DNA of 64,000 bases, taken from contig OY754975.1 of assembly GCA_963576475.1 (NCBI GenBank), positions 15,089,469-15,153,468 on the forward strand, written 5' to 3'. Below are positions 31,641 through 43,487 of this stretch, piece after piece. Every line of letters begins with the position of its first letter. The stretch's first letter is position 1. The notes beneath the pieces are model-generated. The model made no database searches, was not told where the DNA came from, and was given only the letters and a program-made list of their open reading frames with translations. Made by a program: the position numbers and the translations under genes. This DNA comes from Molanna angustata (taxonomy: Eukaryota > Arthropoda > Insecta > Trichoptera > Molannidae).

Positions 31641-32520
31641 TTATTGATCGGATGTGTATACAATGTTACGTAATGCTAATGATTGTGTTAAAGACTTTTT
31701 AAACGGCGCGGCAGCGTGATGTTATTTATTTAAAATAAAAGTCGGGAAATTATTTTTTGTCTAGCAATACACACTTACGATTCGGAAGCTTTCATGAAAA
31801 TCTATGATTTTTGATTGCTCAAAACAGCTCAAAACGAGATACTTTTTCTATGTAATTTGAGGTGTATTTGTCATATTGATGTGAATTTTGTTGTCCTTTT
31901 CTTTCCATATTAAAGAGAGTTTTCCTTTCTGAGTGTAAATTAACTGTTTTAAAATTATCGAATTCTATTAAGGTAAGCATTTAAACTATTTTTAAAGTCT
32001 TTGTTGCTAGAAGCCGCGTTTTGAAAATTACGTCTCGCAATTTCGTTTCCATTTGACAAACAAGTTGTTGGGGCATATTTTACGTTGTTTTCAAGTTTTA
32101 CGAAAGGTTCTTTAGCAGGATTTGGCTTGGTATTGACAATTCGCTCGTAAAATTTATTTATTTACGGTGAATATTAATTTGGTTTGATATTCTTAATAAA
32201 TGGTCTATGTAATATCGACATAAAATTTACAAGTATGTCGCAATACTTGGATATTGTATTTACGTTCGCATTATTTTTCTATTCTTGGTTTTTTAGTTTT
32301 TTTTTATTTTATTCGATAACGTAACATTTTGTGTTTTTCTTTGTGTAACTTTTTTATTTTTTTCCCATTCGTATTTTTTTCCCATTCGTATTTTTTTCAA
32401 CAGTCATCGCTTAAAGCATGCTAAGTATTTGCAGTAAGACTTATTGATTACAAAAATGAAATTACATAAAATTACATTTACTGAGTGCAAAATAATAATG
32501 TTACCATCACTGCACAAAAC
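31640..32520. other. Intergenic stretch with nothing recognised
   Basis: AT-rich sequence with T-runs and a short tandem copy of TTTTTTCCCATTCGTA at about 32360-32395. No coding signal. Confidence 0.5.
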
Positions 32521-32529
32521 GAGCGCAAT

Positions 32530-32760
32530 TAGATATTTAATGTAGGTACATGGCAAATGAGGACATAAGGAAAGAATGTAGGATAAAGAAAGATGTTATT
32601 AATAGAATGAAAGTGATCACATTGAGATGGTTTGGCCACATGGGAAGAATGAATGAGGAACACCTGACGAAGAAAATATACATTGCGGACAGGAATGGAA
32701 TGAGAGGTCGGGGCCGCCCAAGGAAGTGATGGCAACATAGCACTGGTTATCATAAAATGT
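32530..32760 (+). mobile_element. RTE-like LINE C-terminal fragment (family R, copy 1)
   Basis: The plus strand reads ITLRWFGHMGRMNEEHLTKK and RGRGRPRK before a stop. This is the usual C-terminus of insect RTE-like reverse transcriptases. The same family recurs, always 5' truncated, at 42500, 52740, 54760, 57620 and 58096. Confidence 0.75.
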
Positions 32761-32969
32761 CGCAGACAATGTTCCGAATTCGGCAAAACAAAATGTTCCC
32801 TTAATGTATTTATCCCATTCATATATTATATATTTATCACCTGTGCATATTATGCAACCTTTGTACTTATAATATGCATTTTTTATAAATACGTATATAC
32901 TTAAGTATGTAACATTGAAATACATATACACATACATATATACCTACTTCCTGTTTTACTTTTATCACT

Positions 32970-33400
32970 GTGCTATGTCACTGTATGTTGATTGCGAATT
33001 GAGGCACCCGCATACTGATCTCTTAAAAGTAGTCGCTGGGTTCGAAAACACATCAAGGTCAGGTAAAATTCTTGATAGACTGTTATAAGACCTCATCATT
33101 CTGTTGATTGGACAGAAGTGACCCACATTGGTGTTAAATTTTTTAAGCGAGAAAATTTCACTATTTCTTATTCTGGGATCGCGTGAAAATTCAATAGCAC
33201 CAAATCCGATGTATCCAAGCAACCCTGGACCAACTTACGCAGGTGCATCAATTCTGCAACATCACGTCTGACCGATAACCTTTTAATTTTAATGAGTGAT
33301 AGACGCTCCTGATAGTCTAAACCCCTAACATGGCCTAATTTATGGCAGTCAATCACAATAGTTAATACAGCAGGTAAACTACCAGCTATTAACAAGAGAA
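32970..33400 (-). mobile_element. LINE C-terminal fragment
   Basis: Two minus-strand frames read YQERLSLIKIKRLSVRRDV and then RNSEIFSLKKFNTNVG, PINRMMRSYNSLS. This is the C-terminal region of a CR1/Jockey-type LINE, with a frameshift between the halves. Confidence 0.65.
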
Positions 33401-33757
33401 AAATAAATTAATACAGTGTATTATTTCCACCCAAGACCAATTCTCCTCTGAAGCTCAGCAGTCTGGTTATCTCTGGAGAGTAAGATGTTGTGGCCGAGAT
33501 ATTTGTATTCATTGATCTCCTCTATGATCTGTTTGTCAATGTCTGTAGTACTGCTGAGGATCAGATTTGTCATGATTTTTGTCTTGCTTGTGTTAGTAAG
33601 AAGTCCAACTTTTTTTGTCTCTTCTACGAGCTCTTGTAGCATAACGTTTCCTTCATACAGGTCTTCAGATATTAATACAATGTCATCTGCGAATCCTAAG
33701 TTTGACAAATTGATTCCGTCTATCTTAATGCCCTTTTTTCCCAGCTCAAATTTTTAA

Positions 33758-34083
33758 CCTCTATGATAGTGAGTTTTGGTATGATGTACATACCTATACG
33801 GAGTGAGTTATTTTAAATATAAAAATATAAAATAAAAAGTATTAATTTGACGATTCCTGACACAATAATCGGGTAAAGAAAAAAAGATTAAAACGTAACA
33901 TTTTTCAAAGTTTATATTGAAAAATCGTATGATTATTTCAAGTGTCTTCAACTGATGGTTGCGGTGTCAAAAATATTCGTACTCTAGTGAAAAAAAATCT
34001 TCTCTTCACTAGCCGTACCGGTACGGCCATACTCCGATTTGCAATGACATTTCCTGCCGTACGGGTACAGCCATACTCGGAGG
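33758..34083. mobile_element. piggyBac-type MITE, 326 bp
   Basis: The flanks are TTAA at 33754-33757 and 34084-34087. The ends are CCTCTATGATAG and, inward from the right, CCTCCGAGTATGG. The TTAA duplication and CC start fit piggyBac. Inside the right end, CCATACTCCG and CGTACGGGTAC motifs repeat. It interrupts the RTE fragment. Confidence 0.75.
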
Positions 34084-34163
34084 TTAAAGACATATTCCAG
34101 AATAGTGGTGAACAGTTTTGGGGATATTTTATCTCCCTGCCTCACACCCTTTTCTATTGGGAA

Positions 34164-34336
34164 CTAGGGGCCTAGCCAAGATGTTAAAAGTTAACGTTTG
34201 GAGAAAGGTGGGTTGGTTGGTTCGTGCGTTATTTTTTTTGTATGCGATTTGACGTTTGATTATGTCACGCCGGACCAACTCACGAACGTTTATCCAAACG
34301 TAAACTTTTAACTTGTCATCTTGGCTAGGCTCCCAG
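34164..34336. mobile_element. MITE with CTAGGGGCCTAGCC ends, 173 bp
   Basis: The left end CTAGGGGCCTAGCCAAGATG and the right end, inward CTGGGAGCCTAGCCAAGATG, are nearly perfect inverted repeats. They continue into TTAAAAGTTAACGTTTGG. It interrupts the RTE fragment. No clear target duplication was seen. Confidence 0.8.
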
Positions 34337-34574
34337 GTCGGTGGTTTTGTTAAGCTTTACACTGGCAGTTTTGTTATCTTATATGTAACTAAGCAGTTTC
34401 GTATATCTGTGATCTATACGGTATTGGTGTTGGGCTGCTAATATAGCATCTTTGTCAATAGAATCAAATGCTTTCTGGAAATCGACAAAAATCAACGCTA
34501 GGGGTCTATTGTACTCTATTGTTCTTTCGATCAATATCTTCAGGCTCAAAAGATGGTTGTTTGTGCTAAAACTG

Positions 34575-35517
34575 GATATTATTTATCGGTATTAGAATAA
34601 AAACACAGGGCGACCTCACCAATCCAGTCCCAACTCCAATCGGAATAAGACAAGGCGATAGTCTAAGTCCATTCCTATTCAACTTAATAATGGACAAACT
34701 GATCGAAGAAGTTGTAGACCTAAACCTTGGGTACCGAATGGGAGGTAAAAGAGTCAGTATAGTATGCTACGCCGACGATGCGGTACTTATCGCAGAATCA
34801 GAAGATGACCTTCAAAGGATGCTATACAAACTAAATCATACATCACTTAAATATAATATGATGATATCTACAGACAAAACAAAGAGTCTCACGATAAGCA
34901 AGAACCCGTTGAGATGCAAATTAGTCGTAGAAAATAACATAATAGAGCAAGTGATGGACTTTAAATACCTGGGAATAGACATCACTAGCAGCGGTAGTCT
35001 ATACGACGAAACATTAAGCCAAGTAAATAAAGCAGCTGCAATATCAGGATGTCTAAAGGAAAGTATATGGAGGAATAAACACATGAATATCGAAAGCAAA
35101 GTCCGAATATATAAAACATGTGTAAGACCCATTGCCACCTACGGAGTAGAGACCAGAGCAGACACAACGAGAACAAAATCTCTTCTGAGAACATCAGAGA
35201 TGAGGACATTGCGATGTATAACCGGAAACACTCTAAGAGACCGAATTCGAAATACCGAAATAAGAAAAAAGTGTAGTACGGAGGACATCGTCAGATGGGG
35301 AAGACAGCGGAGGCGATATTGGAGCTCACATGTAAACAGAATGGCTGAAAATAGACTCCCACGTATCGCTCTCCAGGAGAACCCAGCTGGAAGAAGACCA
35401 CCAGGAAGACCTCCAAAGAGATGGCGAGACAGTTGGCAGTCCACATCGCAGGAGACAGAATAGCGGTACAAACAGATTTTCGGATCTATGAAAAGGAAGA
35501 AGAAGAAGAAGAAGAAG
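34575..35517 (+). mobile_element. Non-LTR retrotransposon, 5' truncated, with (GAA)n tail
   Basis: It opens at PIGIRQGDSLSPFLFNL (RT B motif), then the catalytic CYADDAVLIAES, FKYLGIDITSSG, YKTCVRPIATYGVE, and a C-terminus with RQRRRYWSSHVNRM and GRRPPGRPPKRW. The frame from the ATG at 34690 is open to TAG at 35461-35463. The tail at 35491-35517 is AAGAAGAAG. It faces away from the RTE fragment at its 5' side. Confidence 0.88.
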
Positions 35518-35639
35518 GTATTACAAAGTACTCATTTTCAAAAAGTTCCGGACTACAGGGTTTTGTGGTAGTATTTTGCAAAACGTTTACCAAATTACCA
35601 TGGGTCGACTTTATGTGCAAACAATGTCAACTTGGTGAC

Positions 35640-36665
35640 AGGAAAATTATTCGAAAAACAATTATTCGAATGCTCAATTGTACGAAAATCAATTTTACGA
35701 ATGGCAATTATTCGAATCACATTTTTTCGAAAAACAATTTTCCGAACACACAATTATCAGAATTTACAATTGTTCGAATTTTTATGACGTCATGTTGGTA
35801 GTATTGTGAGAGGAATAAACCATAGATTTTTATTATAATATACTAGATGTCGTAGTTAGCAAATTTTGTATGAATCGAAGTGAGGCATTTTTCCGGGGGA
35901 TTTTTGACGTTGTAGTTTTTACGTAATTGTTTTCGGATTTATTTGTCGTAAAAAACACTTTGTTAATTTAGATTTAGAAAAAAGTTATTTAAGATGTGTT
36001 GAAATGTAAGGAAAACTGAAATATGTTAATAACCAAAACGTCAAACGCGCGATATTCCATGACTCACTTTTACTACATCTACATAGTATAATGTATTATA
36101 AAAATCTATGGAATAAACAACATGGCGATGCACCGCGCTGTCAGATATCCTAGGATGTACACCGATTTTTTAAACCTAAACCTACAAAGCTTTGGTAAAA
36201 ATAGGTTGGTTAGATTTGTTTGTAGTTATAATTGCGACTGGCGTGAGCCAGTTGCATTATATATTAAAAAAGTAACTATAATATTAAAATAAAATAACTA
36301 AATTGGTGTGAATACTAGATAAACTGTCTGTACATGATGTGTCAAAATCAAAAACTGGTGTACAAACTAGGCTATCCCGCGCTGTCAAACATCAGTTATT
36401 AAAAATGTGCAAACATACGTAGGTACCCACAATAATACAAGTAATAATAGTCTTCATCGAATATATTTTACTGGCAACAAATATGTCAAAGGAGGCAACA
36501 TAATGACACAAAAATATATTAAATTCAGTCAATTGGTTTTCCAACAAATGTTAGTTCGAATAATTTGCTTTCGGACAATTGTCATTCTGATAACTGATTT
36601 TCGAAAAATTGTTATTCGTACAATTGCGCATTCGAACAATTGTGTTTCGAAGAATTTTCATGTAA
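35640..36665. mobile_element. Foldback element with TTCGAA-rich sub-terminal repeats
   Basis: Both ends consist of short units like ATTATTCGAA and CAATTGTACGAA, about 16-20 bp apart, arranged as inverted arms (35640-35782 and 36541-36662). The right arm read inward gives GAAAATTCTTCGAAACACAA, matching the left GAAAATTATTCGAAAAACAA. The class is not known. A second MITE sits inside. Confidence 0.7.
35821..36110. mobile_element. Nested MITE with 8-bp target duplication, 290 bp
   Basis: The ends CATAGATTTTTATTATAATA and its near-inverse at 36091-36110 are flanked by GAATAAAC at 35813-35820 and 36111-36118. The 8-bp duplication suggests hAT or a related group. It lies within the foldback element. 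Confidence 0.85.
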
Positions 36666-36949
36666 TCTGTCAACTTATAGACACAAATATAACAGATGGT
36701 CAGTGGTAGGTCTATATATTAATAAGCACAGGATGGGAAAAGGGATAAAGGAGTACCATGTAGTTTGGGTTATGTACTGGGCTGTGTAAATTTTGAATTT
36801 GTGAGTTAATTTATGTATGTTGTATTGATATTATGTTTGATAAGCTATAGAAAGATTTACAATTTTTTAGGCATTTAGGTGTGATGGGTTATTTGTTGGT
36901 GTGATGTTGTAGCTCTTCTGTATTTTTTTTCCTATGATCGGCCTATTGT

Positions 36950-37150
36950 CAGCCTTCGTGGCTCATTTGGTTGGGTATCTGACTGCTAATCCAAAGGTCC
37001 TAGGTTCGATTCCCAGTGGAGACACAGTTTTTAATTGTGTTTTCAGTCTGGATCTGTGAGACGATTAATATCGTAAGTCTCCAGAATGTGACAACTTGTT
37101 ATTGGGTGCGTGTTAAATAAATATTTGACATAGTACTTGTTAGTTGCCAG
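36950..37150 (+). repeat. tRNA-derived SINE
   Basis: The head GTGGCTCATTTGGTTGGGTA (A box) and GGTTCGATTCC (B box, 37003-37013) have tRNA spacing around CTGACTGCTAATCCAAAGG. The tail GTCTGGATCTGTGAGACGAT recurs at 56060-56195. The tail breaks the tRNA fold, so this is a SINE and not a tRNA gene. Confidence 0.85.
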
Positions 37151-37159
37151 AGAAGTAAA

Positions 37160-37290
37160 AAAAAATATTCCAATATCCATATATAAAAAATGAAAGCACA
37201 CAATATTTTAAAAGATTATTTTCTTTATGTATTCAATACCTAGGCGACGAGAAGCGGCAAGACCAGATGTTTCCTTCACACATTCTGGCA
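37160..37290. repeat. Dispersed repeat shared with 20478-20625
   Basis: Same blocks in the same orientation as the XPO6 intron copy; it directly follows the SINE. Confidence 0.6.
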
Positions 37291-37413
37291 AATCAAATAT
37301 TATATAATTGAAAACTTATGTAATACACATTATTTTGCGTTAGTTGCCCGAGAAGAAATATTAAATAAATAAATGTATTCCCTCCAGCGGTCGAGAGCTT
37401 CAATGATATAGAG

Positions 37414-38315
37414 TTATATAGGGTCCCCGTTTTTATCTTCCACTATGTATGTTTTACATTTAGATTCGAGTGTCAGTTCCTTTAGTTTGTAATATAGATC
37501 CTTTGTTTCATTTCTGTAAGAGTGAGTTTCTAAATCTGCACATATACTATTTATATAGCTATTTTTATCTTGTCTGCACTTTTTCTGAATTTCTTTACCC
37601 AGCTCACTGTATGCATCAATCTCAAGTTGTGAATTGAGACCATGTAGTTTCAGAATTTTCTTGTCATCTATCAGCTGCCATGTCTCATCAGTTATCCATT
37701 TTTTCCTGTTTCGCTGTGGCTGTGTTTGTGAGTTCTTTATTTCATCTATCACTTCATGGATTGTCAGTTTTAAAATATTCCAGTGTTTCAGTGTCGTCAA
37801 TATATATGTAATGAATGAAGTTTTGATGTTTTGAGATTTTGTCTTTGAATAGAACCTTAAAGCCTTATTATCTAATTTTGGACTTTTGGGTTTGCTTATT
37901 TTAATAGTCTTCAATTTCATTTTAAATTTGCCACAAGAAGCTGGTGATCAGTACCGCACTCTGCTCCAGGATAGGTCTTTACATTGCTTATAGATGATTT
38001 CCAGCGTTTATTGATTAGTATGAAATCTATTAGATTTTTGTAACATCTGTCAGGAGAGGTCCAGGTGTAGAGCCTTCTTATATGCTGTTTAAAATAAGTA
38101 TTTGTAATGAAGAGTTGATGGTCACAGCAAAAGATAATAAGTTCTTCACCACGACTATTCCTCTTTCTTATTCCATATATCCCCACAATGTCTCGAATGT
38201 GACTATCATTTTTTGTATCTCCTACTTTATTATTGAAATCACCGATGATGGTTGCAATTTCTTTGTTTGGTACTTTTGTTTTAAATATACCCTTCATATG
38301 AAAAAAAATCCCCAT
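37414..38315 (-). mobile_element. RTE-like LINE, endonuclease and linker region
   Basis: Two minus-strand frames that join at 37917: an APE-type endonuclease C-terminal half (ATIIGDFNNKVGD, LYTWTSPDRCYKNLIDFI, AECGTDHQLLVANLK) and a 168-codon linker before the RT domain (NRKKWITDETWQLIDDKK, EDKNGDPI). The endonuclease catalytic motifs GDFN, IDFI and TDHQL remain. The RT domain is lost. The intact frames suggest a recent insertion. Confidence 0.85.
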
Positions 38316-38639
38316 TCTTTTGTGGAACGATTCAAAACTTTACCTAAATTTTTTTATAAAAAAAATCATTTCATTTCGTGAACAGAACAACATTTTCATA
38401 TTGATATTTAATGCAGGCCATATTTTTTTTGGAAAATTTTGATGTATAATTTTTTAAAATTTGTTGTAAAATCACCTGAGGGCTGTTTCCGAGGCCTTAC
38501 ATTTTTGTGACACTAGTATAAAAAATATAAATTTTTCAATTTTTAATGTATTAATGAATTTTTTTTAAGATTAAGACAAAAATACATTTAAACAAATCAA
38601 GTTTATCAATATTGCAACAGATTGAATAATATACAGCTA

Positions 38640-38785
38640 TGGGGATCACCACCCATTCTATGTGAGACGAAATTGATGTGTGAGTTGACACGTATGTGTT
38701 GTGCTTCCTTTTATAAGATTAAATGTACACCTGATCACTTGTCGCTGTTTATCCCACATTATGTAATTTGCCTTGATGGTATGAA
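38640..38785 (+). repeat. Dispersed repeat, copy (see 19590 and 61110)
   Basis: It shares ATCACCACCCATTCTATG and CTTGATGGTATGAA with the copy at 61110-61315, with many differences. Confidence 0.55.
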
Positions 38786-39090
38786 TTAATGAAAATAATA
38801 TTCAATATCCCATGATGTTTTGACATGTACTGACCCACTTTTATGTTACTTTTGTTATTTGTTTGGTATTGTAATGTAAAAACATCTATCAATGAATGAA
38901 AATAATATTCAATATCCCATGATGTTTTGACATGTACTGAACCACTTTTATTTTACTTTTGTTATTTGTTTGCTATTGAAATGTAAAAACATCTATGAAT
39001 GAATGAAAATAATATTTAATATCCCATGTTTTGACCATACTGACCCACTTTTATGTTAGTTTTGGTATTTTTTTGTATTGTAACATAAAA
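38786..39090. repeat. Tandem repeat, about 3 copies of a 108-bp unit
   Basis: AATGAAAATAATATTCAATA starts copies at about 38789, 38896 and 39004. The copies differ by a few bases, so this is an older array than the one at 47122. Confidence 0.75.
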
Positions 39091-39860
39091 ATATCTACGT
39101 TAAAAAGTGGAAACAATTATGGCCTTACCCACCTACTTCCGCATTTCTCTCGGTTATAAAGGTAGGTTCTTAGTCAAAAATTTGAAATTGGGATCGGATT
39201 TTAATTCAAGAGAACGGCTGCAGATATGTAAAACACGGATAAGAAACAATTTGATAAGAACCCTTTTTTTTTTCAAATGATGTCACGTTTTATATTTTTT
39301 TTATCGATACATACGATTTGATAACACATACCATTGTATCAGGAAAATAGTCACAGTAAAGGTCTCAAATGATATGTTTACAATTTGATTACGACAACAA
39401 AAAAAACAGAAGTTCTGGGTATATGTAAATAAAGCACATACTTTATTCATGCTTGCAGAATCATAATAGATAAAACATTATATCTGGTGAATGCACCGCC
39501 ATTGTTCCTGTAATCTATTAAACAGTAATTGTATTGTTTTCATTTTAATATTATATTATTGTCTTTGTTAAGTTCAATCAATTCACTTTGAGATTTTACA
39601 CAGACAACACCAATAAAAGTGTACACAAGTGGCAAGTGAGTTTTTTTTATATAAAAAAAAAGTAAAAATATATTTTTATTTATCCGTTACAATAAAATTA
39701 ATTGATTATTTTTATTCATTAATGTGACAATCAACTGTACCTGCAACTAACTATTGTACAACAATACACAAAACCTACATACATAGAATTTGATTTTTAT
39801 ATATTTTTTATTTCATAGTTTAAAAACACCAAGCATAGAACACAACAAAATATTCAATTC
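39091..39860. other. Intergenic stretch with nothing recognised
   Basis: AT-rich sequence without coding signal or clear inverted ends. Confidence 0.5.
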
Positions 39861-39869
39861 AATACTTAC

Positions 39870-40001
39870 TAACTTTCCGTGTCCGGATTGTTCTTCCGGT
39901 GGTGGAAGGATTGGCTGGCATTCTGCCATTTCCAGGGACGCCCGTTTGCTTTTCTGAATCTTGAAACTCAATCTATGTGGAGGGTCCTTCCGTGTCCCCA
40001 T
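39870..40001 (-). CDS. Candidate 5' coding exon, possibly of XPO6
   Basis: On the minus strand an ATG at 40001-39999 opens 44 codons (MGTRKDPPHRLSFKIQK, then ASLEMAECQPILPPPEE, GHGKL) and stops exactly at a strong donor, TTA/GTAAGTAT. The end phase is 0, the phase needed to join the first recognised XPO6 exon at 23661. A second ATG with good context starts MAECQ. The block is GC-rich and clearly unlike its surroundings. Against it: the intron would be 16 kb, the peptide has no known motif, and a 12-bp direct repeat ATTCAATTCAAT flanks it (39852-39863, 40000-40011), which suggests an insertion. Confidence 0.35.
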
Positions 40002-40019
40002 TCAATTCAATTTCAATTA

Positions 40020-40175
40020 TTAATAAATTAATACATTTTTTTAAATAAAAGTACAAGTAAAAAGTACATATACATCCTCATACATTCTCTAAATTAAGCA
40101 TAAATGCTAATGCTGTAGGTAAACAAAATTGGTCGAGGCGAGATTCGAACTTGCTACCTTTGCATTCTAACACAA
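40020..40175 (-). repeat. SINE copy, truncated
   Basis: On the minus strand the B-box region CAAGTTCGAATCTCGCC is followed by the body with GCATTTATGC and TGTATATGTAC, as in the SINE at 15905-16580. The A-box half is missing. Confidence 0.7.
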
Positions 40176-40179
40176 ATTT

Positions 40180-41930
40180 GTTGTTATTTTAATTCAGGTC
40201 ATACAAAATTTAAAAATAATAGCTATGCCCAGCATCAATATATTTTTATATTTAATTTACTAATATGAAATCACTACATAAAGTACACTTGAATTTATTG
40301 CTTTGAGGAGTGTTGATGAAATTTAGATTAAAGAAATGTAAAGTTGTATTCAGAATCATGTCTTTATTGTTATTTTACTTTGCTGTTAATTTATTGTCAT
40401 CTGATTCATGATCTAGGACACTTGCCTACGGCCACTTGGGTGCAATGGACACGGGTGCTAGCCCACTTGGTCGCGATTTATTCTATTCATAAATATTTTT
40501 TTCTTCTTAGGAATGAAGCGTTTAGTACTGAAGTGTCCCACACCCAAGAGGCTGCAGTCAAGTATCCCTTTCCATCTGATTCATACCTTCATAAGTAGCT
40601 TATGAACTGTTTTCCTTGGTGGCATCTGATTAGTTACATTTTTCCAGTTGTTGACCTTTAAAATAATTACATTGAACTCATTTTAGGTGTGAAACATAAA
40701 CATGATGTGTGTTTTGAATGTGTTTTAGATTTTGCGTGTAATCTTGGTTTTAAAATGAAACAATTCCTGTATTTCTTATTTCACTCTGTGAACATTCAAT
40801 TCTTCATGTGTAATTATTGTAACATTTAACTTATTTTTAATGTATTCAAATATGCTAATATATAGTTTATTGTCAACCTTCAAATCATGTGAACAGATAC
40901 AAACATATATACATAAAGCTAGTCTATGCATTTATGTATAGTAATATCCATTAAGTGTGTAGATCTCGATGACATGACATGTACTTTTTTAGATGAATTA
41001 TTCCATTTTGTATGTATATGTACTCTTGAGCCTTATCTACATTAAATATTATTTTGTTAGTCAGTATGGAGTGTTTATAAATACATAATTGAAATTGGCA
41101 TATGGGTGTGTAATATGAAAGGTTAGCAAATATTATGTTCAATACCTATACATTACTTTAAAAATGATTACTTAGTTATATAGATGTGTTCCAAGGTTGC
41201 TCATTTCAAAAGCATTTATAAAAATCAGTAGTGGTTGTTGGGTATTACAAAAATAACATAACTCAAAATGAAAAAACAAACACGCAGTCATACATATTTT
41301 TTCATATCATTCTCAGGTATGGTTTTAAAAGTCCCCTTACATGATCAAGTCACCGATCAATACCGTCATTACTTTAAATTAATGACAGATATTGATGAAA
41401 TAATGGCAAGTAATGGTGCAGATTAGATATTATGATATCAGAGCATCATTATTGACTAGTGGAAGGGATACTGTCATTAATAATGGTTATGTATGGCGTA
41501 CGCATCCTTTCCCTATTATTACTTTCTTAAATCTATTTTAAAATCAAATTCCAAGAAGACAAAATTGGTATTCTTTCCTACGAATACTGAAACAGATTAC
41601 TGTCAATAATACTGAGTGTGCAGGAGTGAAAATGAACGAATGAGTAACGACGGCTCTGTAATGAAGTGCAATAATGACAGTATACAGCACACCTAAGTAC
41701 CACAAAGAGAAATTCGCCCATCTTTATTTTCATGGTCTAAGTTAACGTACCACAGTACTCTTAATACCAATACACCACACATTCTTTTACAATTACTCAT
41801 TCACAATTCATGCAGCTCGGTTCCTAGTGGTTTTCAAGAAGCTTCTGAAGTAACCTACTTCTGAAGTTCTATCCACATACCTATAATTCCTTTATCCTTC
41901 AAATTTATTTCCAATGTGTCAAATGGTAGT
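40180..41930. other. Intergenic stretch with nothing recognised
   Basis: 1.7 kb of AT-rich sequence. No coding frame with a family motif, no RNA gene and no clear inverted ends. Confidence 0.5.
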
Positions 41931-41936
41931 TTTTTA

Positions 41937-42045
41937 TGATAATAATGAACAATTCCTTGCACCTTGCGCAAGTGGTGAGTTTATAACCAGTGCTTCCAGC
42001 CCAGAGAAGCAACTTGGTATTAATGTTATAGAAATTTTTACAATT
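41937..42045 (-). repeat. SINE tail fragment
   Basis: CCTTGCACCTTGCGCAAGTG and CAGTGCTTCCAGCCCAGAGA match the SINE at 16727-16955 and the copy at 50222. Confidence 0.65.
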
Positions 42046-42499
42046 ATTCACATTAAAAAATAATATTTTTATCTCAAATATTATAAATATATAGAAGTTT
42101 CAAAATTGAATTGATAGGGATCTCATTAAAAAGGCATAATTGGTGAACGTTGCGCAAGCGCATAAAGTGATCACGTAAACCAGCCGATGACAGGTCGTAA
42201 GCCCTGTAGGTGCCTTGATTTCCCGGTTCTCCTACAATAAATATTCCAACTTCGTCTCTATTGAGATAATTAAAAATCTGTTAAAAAATATCAAATATTA
42301 TATTGATTAGAGAATATTCTTTGATGTCTTAGTCATATTATTTAATAAAATATGCGTCATCTATAATCTGAGAACTGTTTATAGTATATACCTACATACC
42401 TGTATTGTTTGTAGCTAATACCTATGTTTGATAAGTACATTCCTATCCAGTATTTTTATGTTGCTGATTCATGCAAATTGTTTTTATTAAAAATTACAT

Positions 42500-43010
42500 T
42501 AATATCTACAAACCATGTCCCTCATGGGATAGACAGAGAAAACCGAATGCCATGTTTTTCTATATTGTCATGCATCCATCGCCTCATCCTCTTGAGTATG
42601 CAATATGTTTGTCTGTTTTTCAAGCTTCCTACATTTCCCTCTTTCAGAATCTACCTCACATAGTCTTGGATGACCCCAACTTCTTGTTCTCAGCTAATCA
42701 CCTTTGTATGTATATTATATTACCTTCATCAGGCGTTCTTCATTTATTCTTCCCAAGTGGCCAAACAAACCATCTCAGCGTGTTCACTTTCATTCTATTA
42801 ATGACATTTATCTTAAATTCTTTCCTTGGGTCCTCATTTCTTACTCTATCATATTACAAATTCTTGTTAGCGATCCCATTTCAATTGCATTTATTCTACT
42901 TTCATGGGATTTCTACTATATCCACGTTGAACTTGCATGTGTCAAGGTTGTGTCAAGGAAAATTTCATCAAACTGTCATGAATTTCTCTTTATATCAAAT
43001 TAAGGAAAGA
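42500..43010 (-). mobile_element. RTE-like LINE fragment (family R, copy 2)
   Basis: The minus strand carries the family R C-terminal segment in several frames (marks GTCCAAGACTATGTG and the segment around CACTTGGGAAGAATAAATGA). It sits between the first two arms of the inverted-repeat complex. It is heavily decayed. Confidence 0.6.
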
Positions 43011-43487
43011 CGTTCATATTTCGTTATAAATGTTATACTAAGAAATAAGTAATCGAATATTTTTATTATTGCATATGCGCAAACATAGGATTTTTTCCCT
43101 GTCGGGAGTCAAAGGTATTTTTTAACAGATTTTTAATTATCTCAATAGAGACGAAGTTGGAATATTTACTGTAGGAGAACCGGGAAATCAGGCACCTACA
43201 GGGCTTACAACCTGTCATCGGCTGGTTTACGTGATCACTTTATGCGCTTGTGCAACATTCACCAATTATGCCTTTTTAATGAGATCCCTATCAATTAAAT
43301 TTTGAAAGTTCTATATATTGTAATACTGAAATTCTTTTCGCTTGAAAATAAGGAATTTTTACTACAGCCATCTATGTGTGAAATTATGAACAACATTCTT
43401 ATTATTTTTTATTTATTTTTGTTGTAACTCCATCTATTGAGAGAATTGGTTTTTTGTAAATAATGAGAGCAACAATTCTTATACCTG

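Larger units (their letters stand above)
33421..34566 (-). mobile_element. RTE-clade LINE reverse transcriptase fragment with two nested MITEs
   Basis: Three minus-strand pieces fit one RTE reverse transcriptase: 34566-34337 (LALIFVDFQKAFDSIDKDA), 34163-34088 (FPIEKGVRQGDKISPKLF), and 33757-33421 (GINLSNLGFADDIVLISE, RRIGLGW). The two MITEs at 34164-34336 and 33758-34083 split it. Both 5' and 3' ends are missing. Confidence 0.88.

Noticed and set aside
36955..37025. A possible tRNA gene
   Set aside because: A and B boxes are present, but the acceptor stem does not close, and the sequence continues into a tail shared with 56060-56195, so it is a SINE.
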